The notes: generated by a model from the sequence alone, not told the origin. Positions 20,658 through 33,861 are shown, counted from the stretch's first letter. The stretch: DNA of 64,000 nucleotides from Ambrosia x helenae (GCA_030844895.1 CM061228.1:35402626-35466625), one strand, 5' to 3'. Program-made: numbers and translations.

Positions 20658-22344
20658 ACAAACATGATTATGTGTATGTTGTGGCAAAACCAAAAACTTA
20701 CTTTAGGGAACTTTATATTTACACTTAAAAGTATCATTTGTTGTTCAATATTACTTAATTATCATTTATGTTATTTATTTTAAAAAGTAATCGAAGAAAA
20801 AAGAAACACAACCCCATTTTGGCTACAGCCTACCGCGCCCTTTGCATCTATTAGATCATGGGCAAAGGTTTTAAGGGGCAGAGGGGGCGGCTGACTCCCC
20901 CCCCCCCCCCCTCCCCAATTTTCGTTCATAAGTTTGATTATATAGTATTTATATAGATTTTTTTAGGTATATACGGTTTCGACCCCTGTATTTTTTGAAA
21001 AAAAAAATAGGTATATTATAAACCAAACCTAACGATGTATCGGACGATACAAGGTTCCCAAATATCGGTTGTTTTACCAAGTTTATCGTTTTTCTTCGTT
21101 TTTTTCTTTTGGACCCATCTTGAGAGGTAAAACCCAATTGTTTGATTTTGCCCCTTTTTTTTAGAAAAATCCCAATTAAAACCCTTAACCTAAGTAAAAC
21201 TCTAAACCCTCTGATGTCACTCGATCTCACTTCTCAACCACTGCGCATTTTAATGTTTTAGTGTCTTTGTTCAATTTTTTGTTAAACAATGCTTAGAACT
21301 TTGATATTATTGTATTTAATGTTTGACTCGGCCCGAATCGAATCACCGACCCGAACATATCTTCCGAAACATAGCTATAGAAAAAAAAAAATTAGGTCTC
21401 GTCCCGTGACTGGCGATTTCCGACCCCCCGGACTAATTTCTCAAGCTTCGCCATTGTATTAGATCTTACTGCTGTGACAAATGAAACCCATTATCATTTA
21501 CCTACAACTCCCACCCACCTAGACGAACTCGAAAAATTCTCACATCTCTATCGCACCATCCTCGCAATGTACTAAATCACGATGTACTAAAATCGACCAG
21601 TTCCATATCTCTACTATAGGCTACTACATCATTGGAAGAACCACCCATTGTATTATTGTTGAGTGTTGACCCTATTGCAATGATTGTACGCTTTGTATTC
21701 ATCTATGTAATAGTGAGCGGTACTACTTGAGTTGTTTATCTCAATAGTGATAACGTATTATAATTATTTCTTATGTAAAAGTATATGCATCGATAGAAAT
21801 TGGCAAGTCTTTTTAACAAACGAATGTAAAAGTATATGCATCGGTTGAAACTAGCTTATCAATATTAATCAGATCGTAACATTTAAAACTAAATTTGTAA
21901 ACGTATCTAGTTTAGTATTATGGTTGTTAAAACATTTTGGGTCACATTAAATGGCTAATATTCAATTCGATACCTTTTAACGGCAAACGACTTATATTTC
22001 ATCACCCAAAAATGTACAAATCATACAAATAGTGAGACGCTACATAGTATTTTATTACACCCAACCCAAACCCAATATGGTTCCCTTTACATTTAGAAAT
22101 TAAAGGAGTTCCATTTCTCCCAATCTATTGTGAGTTGCTTCGCCCGATTCTGGATCAACATGAAAGATAACGATTTGATTTCGCATAACATTTGATCCAT
22201 ATTCCAACGTGTCATTTATAAATTAGAGTACGTCCTTTTATTCTACATTTATAACCACTGTTTTCACTAGTCGCGCGTTGCGACAACGTCAAAACTCAAA
22301 TCAACTCGAATTTATACTGGCAAAACTTTGATGAACGGCTTCTA
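20658..22344. other. Unassigned AT-rich intergenic stretch
   Basis: No gene recognised. It holds a poly-C run (20899-20912), several A and T runs and a gaccccccgg block near 21423. The short reading frames lack family features. A small hairpin gtcgc-aacgc-gcgac (minus strand) lies next to ctag at 22267-22285. Confidence 0.4.
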
Positions 22345-22605
22345 AATCCTAAACACTAAACTCTAAATCCTAAACTCTAAACCCTAAAAACGTCAAAATA
22401 AATAAATAAATAAAATCAAATAGCCTGGGCGTCTAAACCCTAAACCGTAAATCATAAACCTTAAACAATATTAGTACGGCAGCATCTAAACCCTAAACCG
22501 TTAAAAAAATGTCAAAAAGGAAATAAAAAAAACAAAATACTAAACCCTAAACCCTTAAAGAAACGTAAAAAAATGTAATAAAAAAACAAAAACAAAAACC
22601 TAAAC
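22345..22605 (+). repeat. Degenerate telomere-like repeats (ccctaaa)
   Basis: taaaccctaaa and close variants recur at irregular spacing among A-rich sequence. They do not form a regular array, so this is an interstitial or low-complexity telomere-like tract. Confidence 0.5.
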
Positions 22606-23279
22606 CCTTAAAAACGTAAAAAAGAAGAAAAAAACGACGCCACGTGGACCAATAGCTCGGTGTCACGTGGCACCTAGTAAGTGGGATGAACAGTATTCAT
22701 CAAAGTTTAGAAACTAATATATTGTAATTATAATGTAATGCAATGCAATGCAATTGTTATTAATAACTATACAAAACAATAAGATGGCCAACGATTCCTA
22801 GATTAATTGTTCTGGAAGGAGACACCTCCATATCCTTTCAATGTGGAGGTCATGGATAGGGCTGTGCAAAGGGTTCGGAACCGACCCAGATCCATCAGAA
22901 CCGTATACCCTTTTATTGTTCAAATTAGGAACCACGAACCGAACCTTAAAAGGCCATGTGGTTCCGGGTCCTAAAGGTTCTGATTGGTCGGGTAAAGGGT
23001 CTGACCCTCTAAAACCTTTTAATATAATAGCCACTTTTAGCGGATTACATATTCTTATTCTTTTACCATGCTCGTAAAAGAATTCTTCCATATGGTTTCA
23101 ACAATAGCCCATGAGTTTCTTTTTTAAGTCACTTTTTGTTTCTCGACTTATGTTATCGTAACAATTTTGTCATTCTCATCACTCGAAACATTATGTGAAT
23201 CTGTTATGTATACATCATAAATACAAACACACATCATAGCGACATACATAAGTATTACTTCAAATTTGGATATAATATA

Positions 23280-23695
23280 TATTATGGGTAGGGTTAGGGT
23301 ACAAAGGTCATATTTCGTGAGAAGTGTGGGAAGGATTAAAAATTGATATGTAGGCATCATTTTTTTAATTTATTCATGATGCTTTGGATTGTTTAGGCTA
23401 AAATAACACCAAACATACTAATTAAAAACACAAAACAACTTATTTTAAGTTTAAAAACTTAAAACATCATGCCAAGAACATGTGTTCTAAGTTGTGTTTT
23501 AGCTGTGTGTTTTTACTATATTTTAAAGTTCATGGCTATAATAGATTGTATTGTCTTTTAAATTGTTGTGTTTGATGTTTTTCTGGCAAAAACAACCTAA
23601 AACATCATATCTAAACTCAAAAAATGATGCCTACATGTCAATTCTTGATCATTCTCACACTTCTCACGAAATATGGCCTTTGTACCTGAACCTTT
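23280..23695. repeat. Imperfect fold-back repeat inside the hAT-type element
   Basis: The left arm (about 23290-23365: ggtacaaaggtcatatttcg, then gatatgtaggcatcat) is matched inverted by the right arm (about 23622-23690: atgatgcctacatgtcaat, then cgaaatatggcctttgtacc). Further weaker pairing extends inward. This suggests a separate fold-back MITE. Confidence 0.6.
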
Positions 23696-23796
23696 TTACC
23701 TATATATTATATAATATATATATATATATATATATCATATCTATGCATATACATCAAGCCGGATAATTTTCAAGAAAAATACATTGTTATTCTTAT

Positions 23797-24010
23797 AATA
23801 ATCATCATCATCATACTCAGTTAATCCCACTAATAGCAAAAGCTAAGGTAGGGTTTGAAGAGGGTAAGATGTAGACAGGCCTTACCTCTACCCCGTGGGA
23901 AGAGAGACTGCTTCCAGTGAGACCCCCGGCTCGATAGTGGTTTTGTAACAAGCCTTGGACATAGGGCACATAATACTTAGCAATCGAGACAAACCCAATT
24001 GGTGCATGTA
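23797..24010 (-). mobile_element. SINE-like sequence
   Basis: The minus strand reads gagccgggggtctcactgga, then ggggtagaggtaaggcctg, tacatcttaccctcttcaaa, agtgggattaactgagt and a short atg-repeat tail. The gtagaggtaaggtctg..tacatcttaccct block is shared by several plant SINE families. The 5' promoter boxes are not convincing, so the left end is uncertain. Confidence 0.5.
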
Positions 24011-24490
24011 CCCTATTGTCTTTTGGCTATCAACGCCACCACATGATGCATAATTAAGCGTCCTTCATTTTTAACGTTATTTTCACGAAATTTGTAAAAT
24101 AACGTTAAAATTAGTACAACTTTACTTTGCTCCCGAGGGCCACACATATATATACATTATATGCGCAGAGCCGTAAGCAGGGCTTATTGTTATTCTTATA
24201 AATAATACTTTTAATATTGTATTAACATTACATGAAATCAATTACAATAACACGTAAAAACAAATAGTGAAAAGCCTAAAAAAGATTATTTTTTTAAATT
24301 AAAATACAAACGGTTCTTATGGTTCTTATATTAGAACTGTGGGTTGGGAACCAACCTAACCCGGAACCGATAATTCGTATAAATCTAGAACCGGTAACCG
24401 ACCCATATATTTAAAAAGGTTCGGGTCCAAGGTTCTCGCGGGTCGGATCCAAGGTTCATGTGGGTTTGAACCACGAAATGCTCACCCTTA

Positions 24491-25189
24491 GTCATGGGTT
24501 GAAGTCGCACTTGATGCAATTTGTTTTAGGTGGGATGGGAGTTATACCACAGTGGACTTTCGGACTCGTCAATAAGTTTTTCTGATGGCCGGGCTTGTAT
24601 AGTATTCGTTTGCATTACTGTACAAAAAATTAAAACATTATAATTCCATTGTTTTTTTTAAAGGGTTTTTTTTTTTTTTTTTTTGAAAGGTATTATAATT
24701 CCATTGTAACAAGAAGCTATACTTACGAACTTCACTCATGTTTTCTTTAAATAACTCAACTAAAAACCTATTGTAAATATGTTTTTTATAGATAGAAATA
24801 AAGGACCGACCATGCCTTCCAACTTTTAGTTGCCATTTGCCGACGCATGATGGATTTGGACACCCAAAGAAACTTCCGCGTTCTTTCTTTCTTTTGTCAA
24901 TTCTGGCTTTCATAAATTCTCCTTTAATTGCGATTTTATTGTGAATTGATACGACAATAACAATAATAATAATTATTATTATAAAGAAAAAACAAGAGAA
25001 AAACATGCAACATCTATACATATAATATTTAGGAGCAATTGTAGACACTTGTCAATCATTTACCACCCTAGCATTTAATGCTCATCCATCATGACACAAT
25101 GAGAGAATTAATAAAATTTTCTATTTTTTTTAATCAAAAATGCCGTAAATATATAAAGCAAAATAAAACACGCGTATAACCTACACCCC
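24491..25189. other. Intergenic region upstream of the B3 gene
   Basis: AT-rich with poly-T (24668-24682) and no recognised gene. The last part (25160-25189, cgtataacctacacccccat) is the likely core promoter region of the B3 gene. Confidence 0.4.
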
Positions 25190-25847
25190 CATTTCTTGCA
25201 AATCGCCGTTCAACCAAAACCCTAATCAACGACGATCGGCGATCGTCCATATCAGAGCATCTCTTCCCGTCTTCTTCATCTCATCTTCAAGGTATTCTCT
25301 CTTCTATTCTTATGTCAATCAATGGTCCTTCATATATCTGTTTTCTCTGACTTTTTTTTCGTTTTTCTTCCTGGTTTGTTTGTCGATTAAGTTTTTTTTT
25401 TTGTATGTGTTTTGTTTGATTTCAATTATTTACCTTATAACATTATTGTTTTCTGATTTGATTGCTATTCTACTTCATATTGTTTTTATCGTCCATTCGG
25501 ATTTGAAATCCTGTTTACATACTACACTGATTTTAATTAATCGATTGTTTTAGGGTTTTGATTTAGGGTTTTGATTTAGGTTTTAATTAATCCTGTTTAC
25601 ATACTGATGATTATTATGGCAAATATGTTTTTGGTCTCTATTTAGGTTTAATGTTTTAGGTTTATGATTCGATTGATGTTTTATAGAAACCTTAGAATGG
25701 ATTGTTATGATTTAGTTTTTGATTAGTGGTTATGTTTTAGGTATCGATTTATGGTTTAAGAAATACTTTATTGGTTCGTTACTATTTAAGCGTTCAACTT
25801 AGAATGATTTTGCATTTATGTTATAGGTTTGTATTAAGCTTGAATGT

Positions 25848-26170
25848 TTTAGGTTTGCATTTAGTAAAAATGGTTCAATTGATTTAGTCTTCAATTTATG
25901 TTATAAGGAACCTAGGAATGTTTCAGGTTTCGATTTGTAGTATGTCCGAAATACGGATTACAAATATTATCCCTAATTGCTAAGCGGGACATTATTCGTA
26001 GTAATATGTTTTAGGTTTGCATTTAGTAAAAATGGTTCAATTGATTTAGTCTTCAATTTATGTTATAAGGAACCTAGGAATTGATTGTTATCATACATGG
26101 TCGGGATTAGGTTTGCATTTAGTAAAAATGGTTCAATTGATTTAGTCTTCAATTTATTCTTCAATTTATA
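25848..26170 (+). repeat. Triplicated 60-75-bp unit in the leader intron
   Basis: aggtttgcatttagtaaaaa, tggttcaattgatttagtct, tcaattta occurs almost unchanged three times (about 25851, 26010, 26108) within the 5' UTR intron of the B3 gene. Confidence 0.85.
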
Positions 26171-27414
26171 TTCTTTATGTTATACTCATATAAACATTAC
26201 TTTGCTGATATGTATTTGCGATTATGTTTTGTGGTTGCTACAGGTGCATACACGTTCGGAATACAATGGTTTATGGATTTTGGATTGAGTCGGAGGGTAA
26301 CAACCGTGTTTGTATTGTAAGATATCTGTTACAGGCTAAAATGTATATAGTACAGTATGTTTATACTTTTCCTAATAATATTTTAATGTTTGTAATTCTA
26401 ATCAGGCGTTACCAAAACTCTATCATAAGTGGATCGAAGATTATGGTTATCCTACCGGTAACACCAAAATCCGTACCTTGGACTCTAAAGTCTATGACAT
26501 TAAAGTGTTGAATATTGCTGGCAAGTGGTTCTTCTACAATGGTTGGAGAACAATGATTACTGAATTGAAGTACCCATCTGGGTGTAACTTTCTATTTCAG
26601 TATGAGGAAAACCTTCGCTCTTTCAGGATGATAACTTTCCATCAAGATGCAGTGTATGCAGCTGGTAACTTTTTTTAATGCAGATTGTCCGATCCTTATA
26701 CCAGTGAGAAGCGTCTGGTATGTGTTTTTTTTAATCAAATTACATCATTATATTTTATTATACAATTTTTTGATAAAAAAAAACTTATTTTAACCCCTGT
26801 CAACATTTTTTGTGTTTTTTCCAGCATGTTAGTTGTTACGTTGTTCATGGTTTATTGAACAGACAACTCCCGTTGGACCCAATTGCAGCTAGAGCTGCTC
26901 CACGTAAAAAGTTTCAGATACAGCTAGCAGTTGATGATGGTTTCTTTTATGTCACTAAAGGATGGCCTTTCATTAAGGAAACTTTTTCAATCACACCTGA
27001 TCATCTCATTGTCTTCGAAATCATTGATGAGGTCTTCTCTGTTTTCTTAAATATAAATTCTAAATCTTAAGCTTTATTTTTTTTTTGCTCGCTGGATACG
27101 TCATAAGGCTGATAAAATGACTATATTTCTTTTTGGTTTAACAGAGCACATACAATATGTCGCTTTTTGAGAAAAACAAGCTTACTCTTCCTCCTGAACT
27201 TAAATGGGAAGCTGAAGTTAAGGAGGAGGATGATGATGAAGATTACTCTGATGAAGACATCATTGTCCTTTCTACTGATGATAGTGAGGAGGTTGTCGTT
27301 TCTGATGATTTCAGCGAGGAGGATGAAGAGGACACTGATATGGAGGAAGAGGATGATGATTCTGAGGAAGAGGAGGATGTAGGTGTGCCAGTGGTGTTCG
27401 TTGTTGACAAGCAC

Positions 27415-28150
27415 TATGTAAGTAATAATATTTATTTTTTAAATGTATTAACTTAGATGTATTTTAGTCCATCAGGTTTATTATAAGTCTTTATATGTTA
27501 GAACAACCATATTAGTGGTTTATAAGTTGACGACCTCCTAATATGTGTCAACTGTTGTTACTTAGTATTATGTAGATCTTAGATGTTAGGCTTATAACAA
27601 ATGTGGGTCAACTGTTGTTGGTTATTAAGATGTTAAAAATGGGTGAACTGGTCTAAATGTTAGATGTTACTTTATGGACAAATTAACCACACCTATTGTT
27701 ACTTATGTAGACTTCTCAAACAAATATCGGTCAACTGATTTATTTGTTAGATGTCAAGTGATTTAGATTCATTTTAGTTTCAGCTACACAAATTGGTCAA
27801 ATCTGGTCAAATCATCAGATTACACAAATTGGTTACCAGTTGGTATAAAATATATATTTGATTCAAATGGGTCATCTGTGGTCATCGTTCTCAACTGCAC
27901 CAATTTAGTTATTTATTTAGACTTTGTTGACCTTATGAGGTCAAACTGCACTCAAATGGTCTTTACTTGTCATATGGGTCAAATGCCATTTACTATGTAA
28001 GTGCAATCATTTATTTTTTAAATCTATTAACTTAAATGCATGTTAGTCGAACAGGTTTATTATAAGCCTTTAGATGTTATTGCAGCCATAGTAGTGGTTT
28101 ATAAGTTGACGACCTCCTAATATGGGTCAAGTGTTGTTACTTAGTCTTAT
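27415..28150 (+). repeat. Duplicated segment in the last intron of the B3 gene
   Basis: 27415-27565 and 27994-28145 are similar, including tatgtaagt (the splice donor and a second copy of it), ttattttttaaat-tattaactta, and tggtttataagttgacgacc. The copy at 27997 could act as an alternative donor. Confidence 0.75.
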
Positions 28151-28600
28151 TTAGATGTTAGATGTTAGTCTGTTGTCAAATATGGAAAAACTGTTGTTGC
28201 TTATTTAGATGTCCACTTATGTCATATCCAAATGAGATGACAAGCTATATGTATATATTATTATTGTATAACTTTCTATTCTTTGTTATTTGCGTAGCGT
28301 ATGAAGACCCCTTGGGCAAGGGAAAACGGGTTGTGCAAGAAGAGGGCTTTGACCATTCGTGATGGTGAGGGTTTTAGTTGGGGAGTGTCTGTTGGGAGGG
28401 AAGGTGAACCTGGAAAGTACCGTTACAACATAAGAGGTATGTCAACTTTTGTAGGTGATAAGAACTTTCAGCTTGGTGATCAAATGCATTTCCTGTTTTT
28501 CCAAAAGCAAGGTGTGTTCGAGTTCTCTAATGTTGTTAGTGGTAATGGTAGTTAGTTTGGTTAGTGGTGGTTGTTATGTGGTTTGAAGACAATACTTTTT

Positions 28601-30774
28601 GGTGGGTAACTTTTTTAAGTTAGAACATGATCTATCGTTGGTAGTCACAAACATTTCCACGTTTACTGCTCATGTGGTAAGTCGTGGTTTTTGGGTTTAT
28701 ATATATGTTGATAAACAATAATTAGTAGGTTATGTATATTGTAATGTTTTTGGGTTGTTTAGCCAGTAAGTTAGCAATGTTTGGATAAGTTAGTAATTCT
28801 ATTACCTAAGAATCTAAAATATTTGAATTTTCATCTTAAAATTTTACATTTTGATACAAAAAACTATATTTTGTAACATTGGTTGTCCAACTCTTTTTAA
28901 GAAAAAGGTTTTTTTGAACATTAATGTTGTAAACTTTTGGTAGGTTTAATTGTCATGTATGATTGTGCATATGATGTTTGGTTTGTCGTGATATATGTTT
29001 ATGCTAATCCTATTTTGTTGTTTATTGAGTAATTATGAATTGTGTACTGTTTAGGTAGTCATATTACAATTACAATCATATGGATTTTTATACAAAAAAA
29101 AGTCATCATTCATTTTTATATCAGAAACGTTTTTTAACAATCATTTGACATTTTATATTTTTTAAATGTGATATTGTTTTTTTTAAAGTAAAATTTTAGC
29201 AACATTGACTTTTCCAAGTCAATCATATTAATGACAGTTTTCCAAAAATATTTTAATTTATTAATTGTAAATAAATATAAATTCCGTTTATATTAAGAAG
29301 TTTAACTTATCTCAATCATTGTTAACAAAATCAAATTAAGATTATTACAATTAACTAACAATCAATATAATTGTATCATCAAAATATTTTTGGTACATTT
29401 CAATTATTTAAAACATAAGTTGAATGACTTTGTTTTAAAAAAATTTAAAACCAACCCTTTATAAACTAAAACCAGTTTTGTAACATTGAAGCATTTAAAA
29501 TCAATGTTTGGCTATTTTAATTAAATTGTATTACACTTTTACAATTCTTTTAAATCGCTTAGTTTAAAAAACGAATAATAAACAATTTTTTCCAAAAAAT
29601 AAATACAATTATAGAAACTTCAAAATGTATCTGATGCAAAATCCTAGCTATTTAAATCAAACTCAACAACTTAAACTTTTAACTAAATAATGTAAAAGGT
29701 AACAATGGTAATTATGATTTTCTTTTTATAATCAATAAACGAAATTTACCTATAAAAATTGGACAAACTTAAATGTAAATTATTTTTCATTTCTAAATCC
29801 GTTAGTTAAAAAAATTTATAACAAACAATTTTATTAAAAATATAAATTAAATTATACAAAGTTTAAAATGTACCATACCAAAAATCGTAGGTATGTAAAC
29901 AAAAGTCAACAATTTAAAGTTTTAACTTAATAATGGAAACATATACAATGCTACTTATATTTTCATTATATAATTAACTTTAAACGAAATTTAACTTAAT
30001 AATGGAAACAGTTAAATGTAAATTAATTTTCTGGTCAACTGTTATATTTATGTTGTCATAATTTAGGAATCTTTAGTCAAAAAGTCATCATACATTCTAT
30101 GACTAACTTTGAAACATTTTTATATTACCAAACCTTTTTTAACAATAATTTACATTTTATATTTCTTAAATGTGTTATTGTTTTTTTTTAAAGTAAAATT
30201 TTAGTAACGTTGACTTTTCCAACTGAATCATATTAATCACAATTTTCCAAAAATATTTTAAATTATGATCGTTAACTAAATAAAGTAAACATGTAACAAT
30301 GGTAATTATGATTTTCTTTTTTTAATCAATAAACGAAATTTAACTTAATAATGGAAAAACTTAAATGTAAATTGATTTTCATTTCTAACTGTTACTTTTT
30401 AAAAAAAATTCACAAACAATTTTATTAAAAATATAATTTTAATTATACACAGTTGAAAATGTACCATACCAAAAATCGTATGAATGTAAACAAAATTCAA
30501 CAATATTAACTTTTAACTTAATAATGGAAACATATAACAATGCTAATTATATTTTCATTATATAATTAACTTTAAACGAAATTTAACTTAATAATGGAAA
30601 CACTTAAATGTAAATCAATTTCTGGTCAATTGTTATATTTATGTAGACATAATTTAGTAATCTTTATTAAAAATAAAAAACTTTACATTTTTATTACATT
30701 TTTATGTTAAACCTCTATAAATACATATTAGATTGATCGTACCTAATACCTACATACCATAGACTTGTAGCATT
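28601..30774 (+). repeat. AT-rich region with diverged duplications upstream of the RPA-like gene
   Basis: 29150-29250 resembles 30150-30260 (aagtaaaattttag-aac-ttgacttttcca). 29835-30010 resembles 30424-30605 (aatgtaccataccaaaaatc, then ttaacttaataatggaaac). No gene is recognised. The last 60 bp (cctctataaatacatattag) contain the TATA box of the next gene. Confidence 0.6.
30717..30726 (+). promoter_or_regulatory. TATA box of the RPA-like gene
   Basis: ctataaatac lies about 55 bp before the ATG at 30775, giving a short 5' UTR. Confidence 0.55.
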
Positions 30775-33400
30775 ATGGATCCAAACAACATTACTTTTTT
30801 GAATGACATCACTTGGCGCATGACTAAATATACCATCAAAGTTAGGGTGCTTAGGCTTTGGAGGCGAGAAAATCGAAAGAAACCTGGAGAAATTCTTTCT
30901 CTTGATATGGTTCTTATGGATGAACAGGTTATGTTTTTAACATATTATTTTTTTAATTTGTTTTTTTCTACACATTTGTTTGTTGCGAAAATTGGTTGTT
31001 AATAAATTTTTTTTTTCTTTTAAAACAGGGGTCGAAAATGCAAGCTATTGTATGGAGTAGATATATGAAGAAGCATGAAAAATTCTTACATGAAAATGAA
31101 ACCTATTATATTTATAACTCACAACTTGCTGAAAACAAATCTACTAAACATTTTTCTAAAGAAGACATGCTCTCTTTTACTTTTGAAACTAATATTTCAA
31201 AGTGTAGTAAGTTTGATGGAAGCGAATACGGTTTTAATTTTTCATCTTTTGAGTCAATTAAAGGTGGAAATCTGTCTACAGAACAAAGAATTGGTTTGTT
31301 TTTTATTATACTAAAAAATGTATTTTAATCCTTTTCTATATTGATTATGTATTCGTATAAAACTGTTTAACTTTTTTTTAAGATTTCATTGGCTATGTTG
31401 AAGAATGGACTCCACCAGAACCAACAGAAACTAAAGCTGGTTTGAAAAGCAAGATGAACCTTGTCTTGATCGATCTAGAGTATGTATTTCATATCTACTA
31501 CGAATATGTTGGTATAAAACCCTTTATAACTTTCCTTTTAACATACATTCTGTTTATATGTAGTGGCATGAAAATGACCTGTTCTTTGTGGGAAGATTAT
31601 AGTCATGAGATGTTTGAATACATCAAGCAGAATGAAGATGAAGTTCATGTAGTCCTTATTGTTCAATTTGGTAGCTTTAGCAATTATAAAGGTATGTTAT
31701 ATATTACTTTTTTTAGAATTTCCGATTACATATTTTTGTATACCGGTATTTGTTTTACCTGTTTTAATATTTTTTTTTACAAAGGCAATGTAAGTGTTCA
31801 AAATGCTTTCTTTATCACTCACCTCTTTATTAATGAAGACATTGAAGACATTCGTTCTTTCAAGAAAAGGTAGCATAGTTATCTTTTTTTGTGTTTTATT
31901 TATATGTTTTCAGTTGTTTAAAGATATATAAATATTTTTTTTTAATTACAGTTATATTGAAAAGTTTATCTCCAACGAATCATGTTCTGCTCAACGATCC
32001 CTGGGATCGTCTGGTAGCATGAATATGTCTGATGAATTTTTGAATAAAACACCTTTTAGCAGTATTCGTGAGCTTCCATTGATAACAGAGGTTCGTATAA
32101 AAATAAGTTTTTTTTTTCCTAATAACTTTCTTTCCAAATACATTTCAGGGTTATTCGTCACATTTTTAATTTTGGTTTTGTAGGTTAACAAACAAGTAAT
32201 TGTTGTTGGAACAATCAAGGGGGTGGATCCTAACGAAGATTGGTATTACCTTGGTTGCGAGTTCTGCAACCACAAGGTTGAGCCAACTTTGAGTTTACCA
32301 GATGATGAAGAGGTGAAGGACGTAACTTCATTTAAACAAGTTTTGATTTGCACGAATAAAGGTTGTCCCAAACAGATTGTCTCTGGTGATCCAGTGTAAG
32401 AATTCTATTTTCTCTACATAAGTTATAATTGTATGATATTATTTATTTATTTTTTATGTTTTAGTATTCATGTTTACGTTTAGTAATTTTTTTAGATATA
32501 GGTCTGATTTTTTAGTTTTGGTGTTTTAGGTATAGGATTCCAATAAGGGTACAGGATTGTACTGGAATTACATCCCTTACATTGTTTGATCGAGAAGCAA
32601 AAAAAATGTTGGGCATGTCGGCGATGCAGCTTCTTGAGAAAAGCAAACAGGTAACCTATTTTTTTGAGCCTTAAACAATATATGTAATTCTACTTTGTAT
32701 TACTTATATGATGTATGATCTAGGTTTCTATTGAAGAGAAAGTAACTCCTGTTGAGTTTTATGAAATTGAAGAGAAGAAATTTGCTTTCAAAATTAAAGT
32801 AGGGCAATTTAATATTGATAAGCATGTTGATGGTTATGGTATACGGAAGCTTACAAATGATTCGGAAATTGTAGCTTCTCTTGAAGAACGGTTCCTTGAC
32901 ATTCAGGTTATAATTATCATTTAAATATTTTCGTTATAATTACTGTTATGAATTGTTATTATTTTTGTTGTTATTTAGTTATTGTTTAAACCCTTTTTAC
33001 GTTAATCGTTTCTTTATTACATTTTTTTTTAGATCGAACAACCTCTGCTTGAAAATATCGATGTAGGTGACTCTTCAACACAGAATACGGTGTCTTTGAA
33101 GGTTAGTAGTTTACTTGGTCAATCATGTGTTCAGATTACATTTTAATGTAGTTTATTCTAACAATTTAGACATGGCTTTTAATATTGTAGGATTCTGTTG
33201 GAGATAACACTACTCCAGAATCATCTTCTAGAGTTAGTTTGATTCGTGATGAAGCTGAGGTAAAGCGTAGCTTGGACAAAGTTTACGAAATGGAAGATGA
33301 TGCAAGTCAGTCAACAACTAAAGTCCTCAAGTCTGAAAAGTTGATTTCCCGTAACAAATCAGCTGAGAACACGGTCTTGATTCCTAAGGTTGAAAAATAG
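30775..33400 (+). CDS. RPA1-like single-strand DNA-binding protein, Helitron-associated
   Basis: Eleven exons: 30775-30927, 31029-31293, 31383-31479, 31564-31691, 31785-31869, 31952-32090, 32184-32395, 32530-32650, 32724-32906, 33033-33101, 33191-33400. All introns are 73-134 bp with GT..AG ends. Phases join correctly and no in-frame stop is seen, giving 553 residues. The start MDPNNITFLNDIT is followed by OB-fold pattern typical of plant RPA1-like proteins (TIKVRVLRLW..GSKMQAIVW; FIGYVEEWTPPEPTE; KMNLVLIDLDGMKMTCSLW). A C-terminal zinc-binding OB fold shows CEFC then CTNKGC and RIPIRVQDCTGITSLTLFD. RPA1 coats single-stranded DNA in replication and repair. Plant Helitrons often carry such genes, and helicase fragments follow 200 bp downstream, so a role in Helitron replication is likely. 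A host paralogue captured by the element is possible too. Confidence 0.85.
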
Positions 33401-33601
33401 GATCAATTACCCGTTTTTTGAACAATGGTTTATTGTTAGGATTTTTATTTCCTGTGTGTTGACATTTTGTTTTCATTTGTGTTTGCTTTGATTTTGAGAC
33501 AATTTTCATCTACATAAATTGCGTGTTTACATTTGATGTTTGTTTATTATATTGGTAAAAATTCTACATGGTTGAATTGTTTTTTAGGATTTAACATTAT
33601 T

Positions 33602-33770
33602 GTTGATAGTTTATAAGAGACCCTGTACTCTTATATGGCTAGCTTTATGGTGCATTATCAAGAGTAAAAATCAGGACTGGCGTGAAGTTACTTATACTTG
33701 ATGCGGATGACAAGGTGAAGAATAAAACAAAAATGTTTTGTATAAAGAAATATTTTAATGATATTTGAAT
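33602..33770 (+). pseudogene. Helitron helicase C-terminal fragment, first copy
   Basis: A decayed duplicate of the next fragment: aagagaccctgtactc, ttatacttgatgcggatgac and a final aatgatatttga correspond to RDPVL, LLILDADD and the terminal DI-stop, with frameshifts. Confidence 0.6.
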
Positions 33771-33861
33771 AGAATATGTATCATTTTCTTTTACATTTTA
33801 ATAAAATATTTCATCTTATAATAAGATTACAGTCAACTTCCAAAGGTGCCAATTCCAAATA

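Larger units (their letters stand above)
22857..24490. mobile_element. hAT-type non-autonomous element with internal insertions
   Basis: Ends tagggctgtgcaaa and gctcaccctta are imperfect inverted repeats. Flanks gtcatgga (22849-22856) and gtcatggg (24491-24498) match at 7 of 8 bases, as for an older hAT insertion. Outer parts share ggttc/gaacc-rich sequence (22870-23000 and 24305-24480). The middle holds a fold-back and a SINE-like piece. The frame at 22841-23077 is repeat sequence. Confidence 0.6.
25190..28600 (+). pseudogene. B3-domain protein gene (REM-like) with one in-frame stop
   Basis: Plant B3 domains bind DNA; REM-type proteins carry several. A 5' UTR (about 25190-25291) is spliced through a 952-bp leader intron (25292-26243). 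Coding exons fit as 26266-26316, 26406-26717, 26825-27031, 27145-27417 and 28298-28555. Every exon is a multiple of three, and all join phase 0 with GT..AG borders. The product would be 366 residues: a first B3-like domain (IKVLNIAGKWFFYNGW), a second region (KKFQIQLAVDDGFFYVTKGW..LIVFEIID), an acidic linker of D/E/S runs (exon 4), and a C-terminal B3-like domain (TPWARENGLCKKRALTIRDG..GKYRYNI). A single TAA at 26676-26678 interrupts exon 2. Otherwise the frame is clean, so this is either a recent pseudogene or a sequence error in a T run. Family naming is from recall. Confidence 0.7.

Noticed and set aside
22264..22290. Helitron 3' end on the minus strand (gtcgc-aacgc-gcgac next to ctag)
   Set aside because: The hairpin touches ctag with no spacer and no Helitron coding or 5' end is seen, unlike the convincing terminus at 34206.
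22345..22605. True telomere or subtelomere
   Set aside because: The ccctaaa-like motifs are irregular and interrupted by A runs, so they are not a telomeric array.
26665..26683. A 19-bp intron removing the stop in the B3 gene
   Set aside because: It has GT..AG ends but is far too short for a plant intron and would break the downstream phase.
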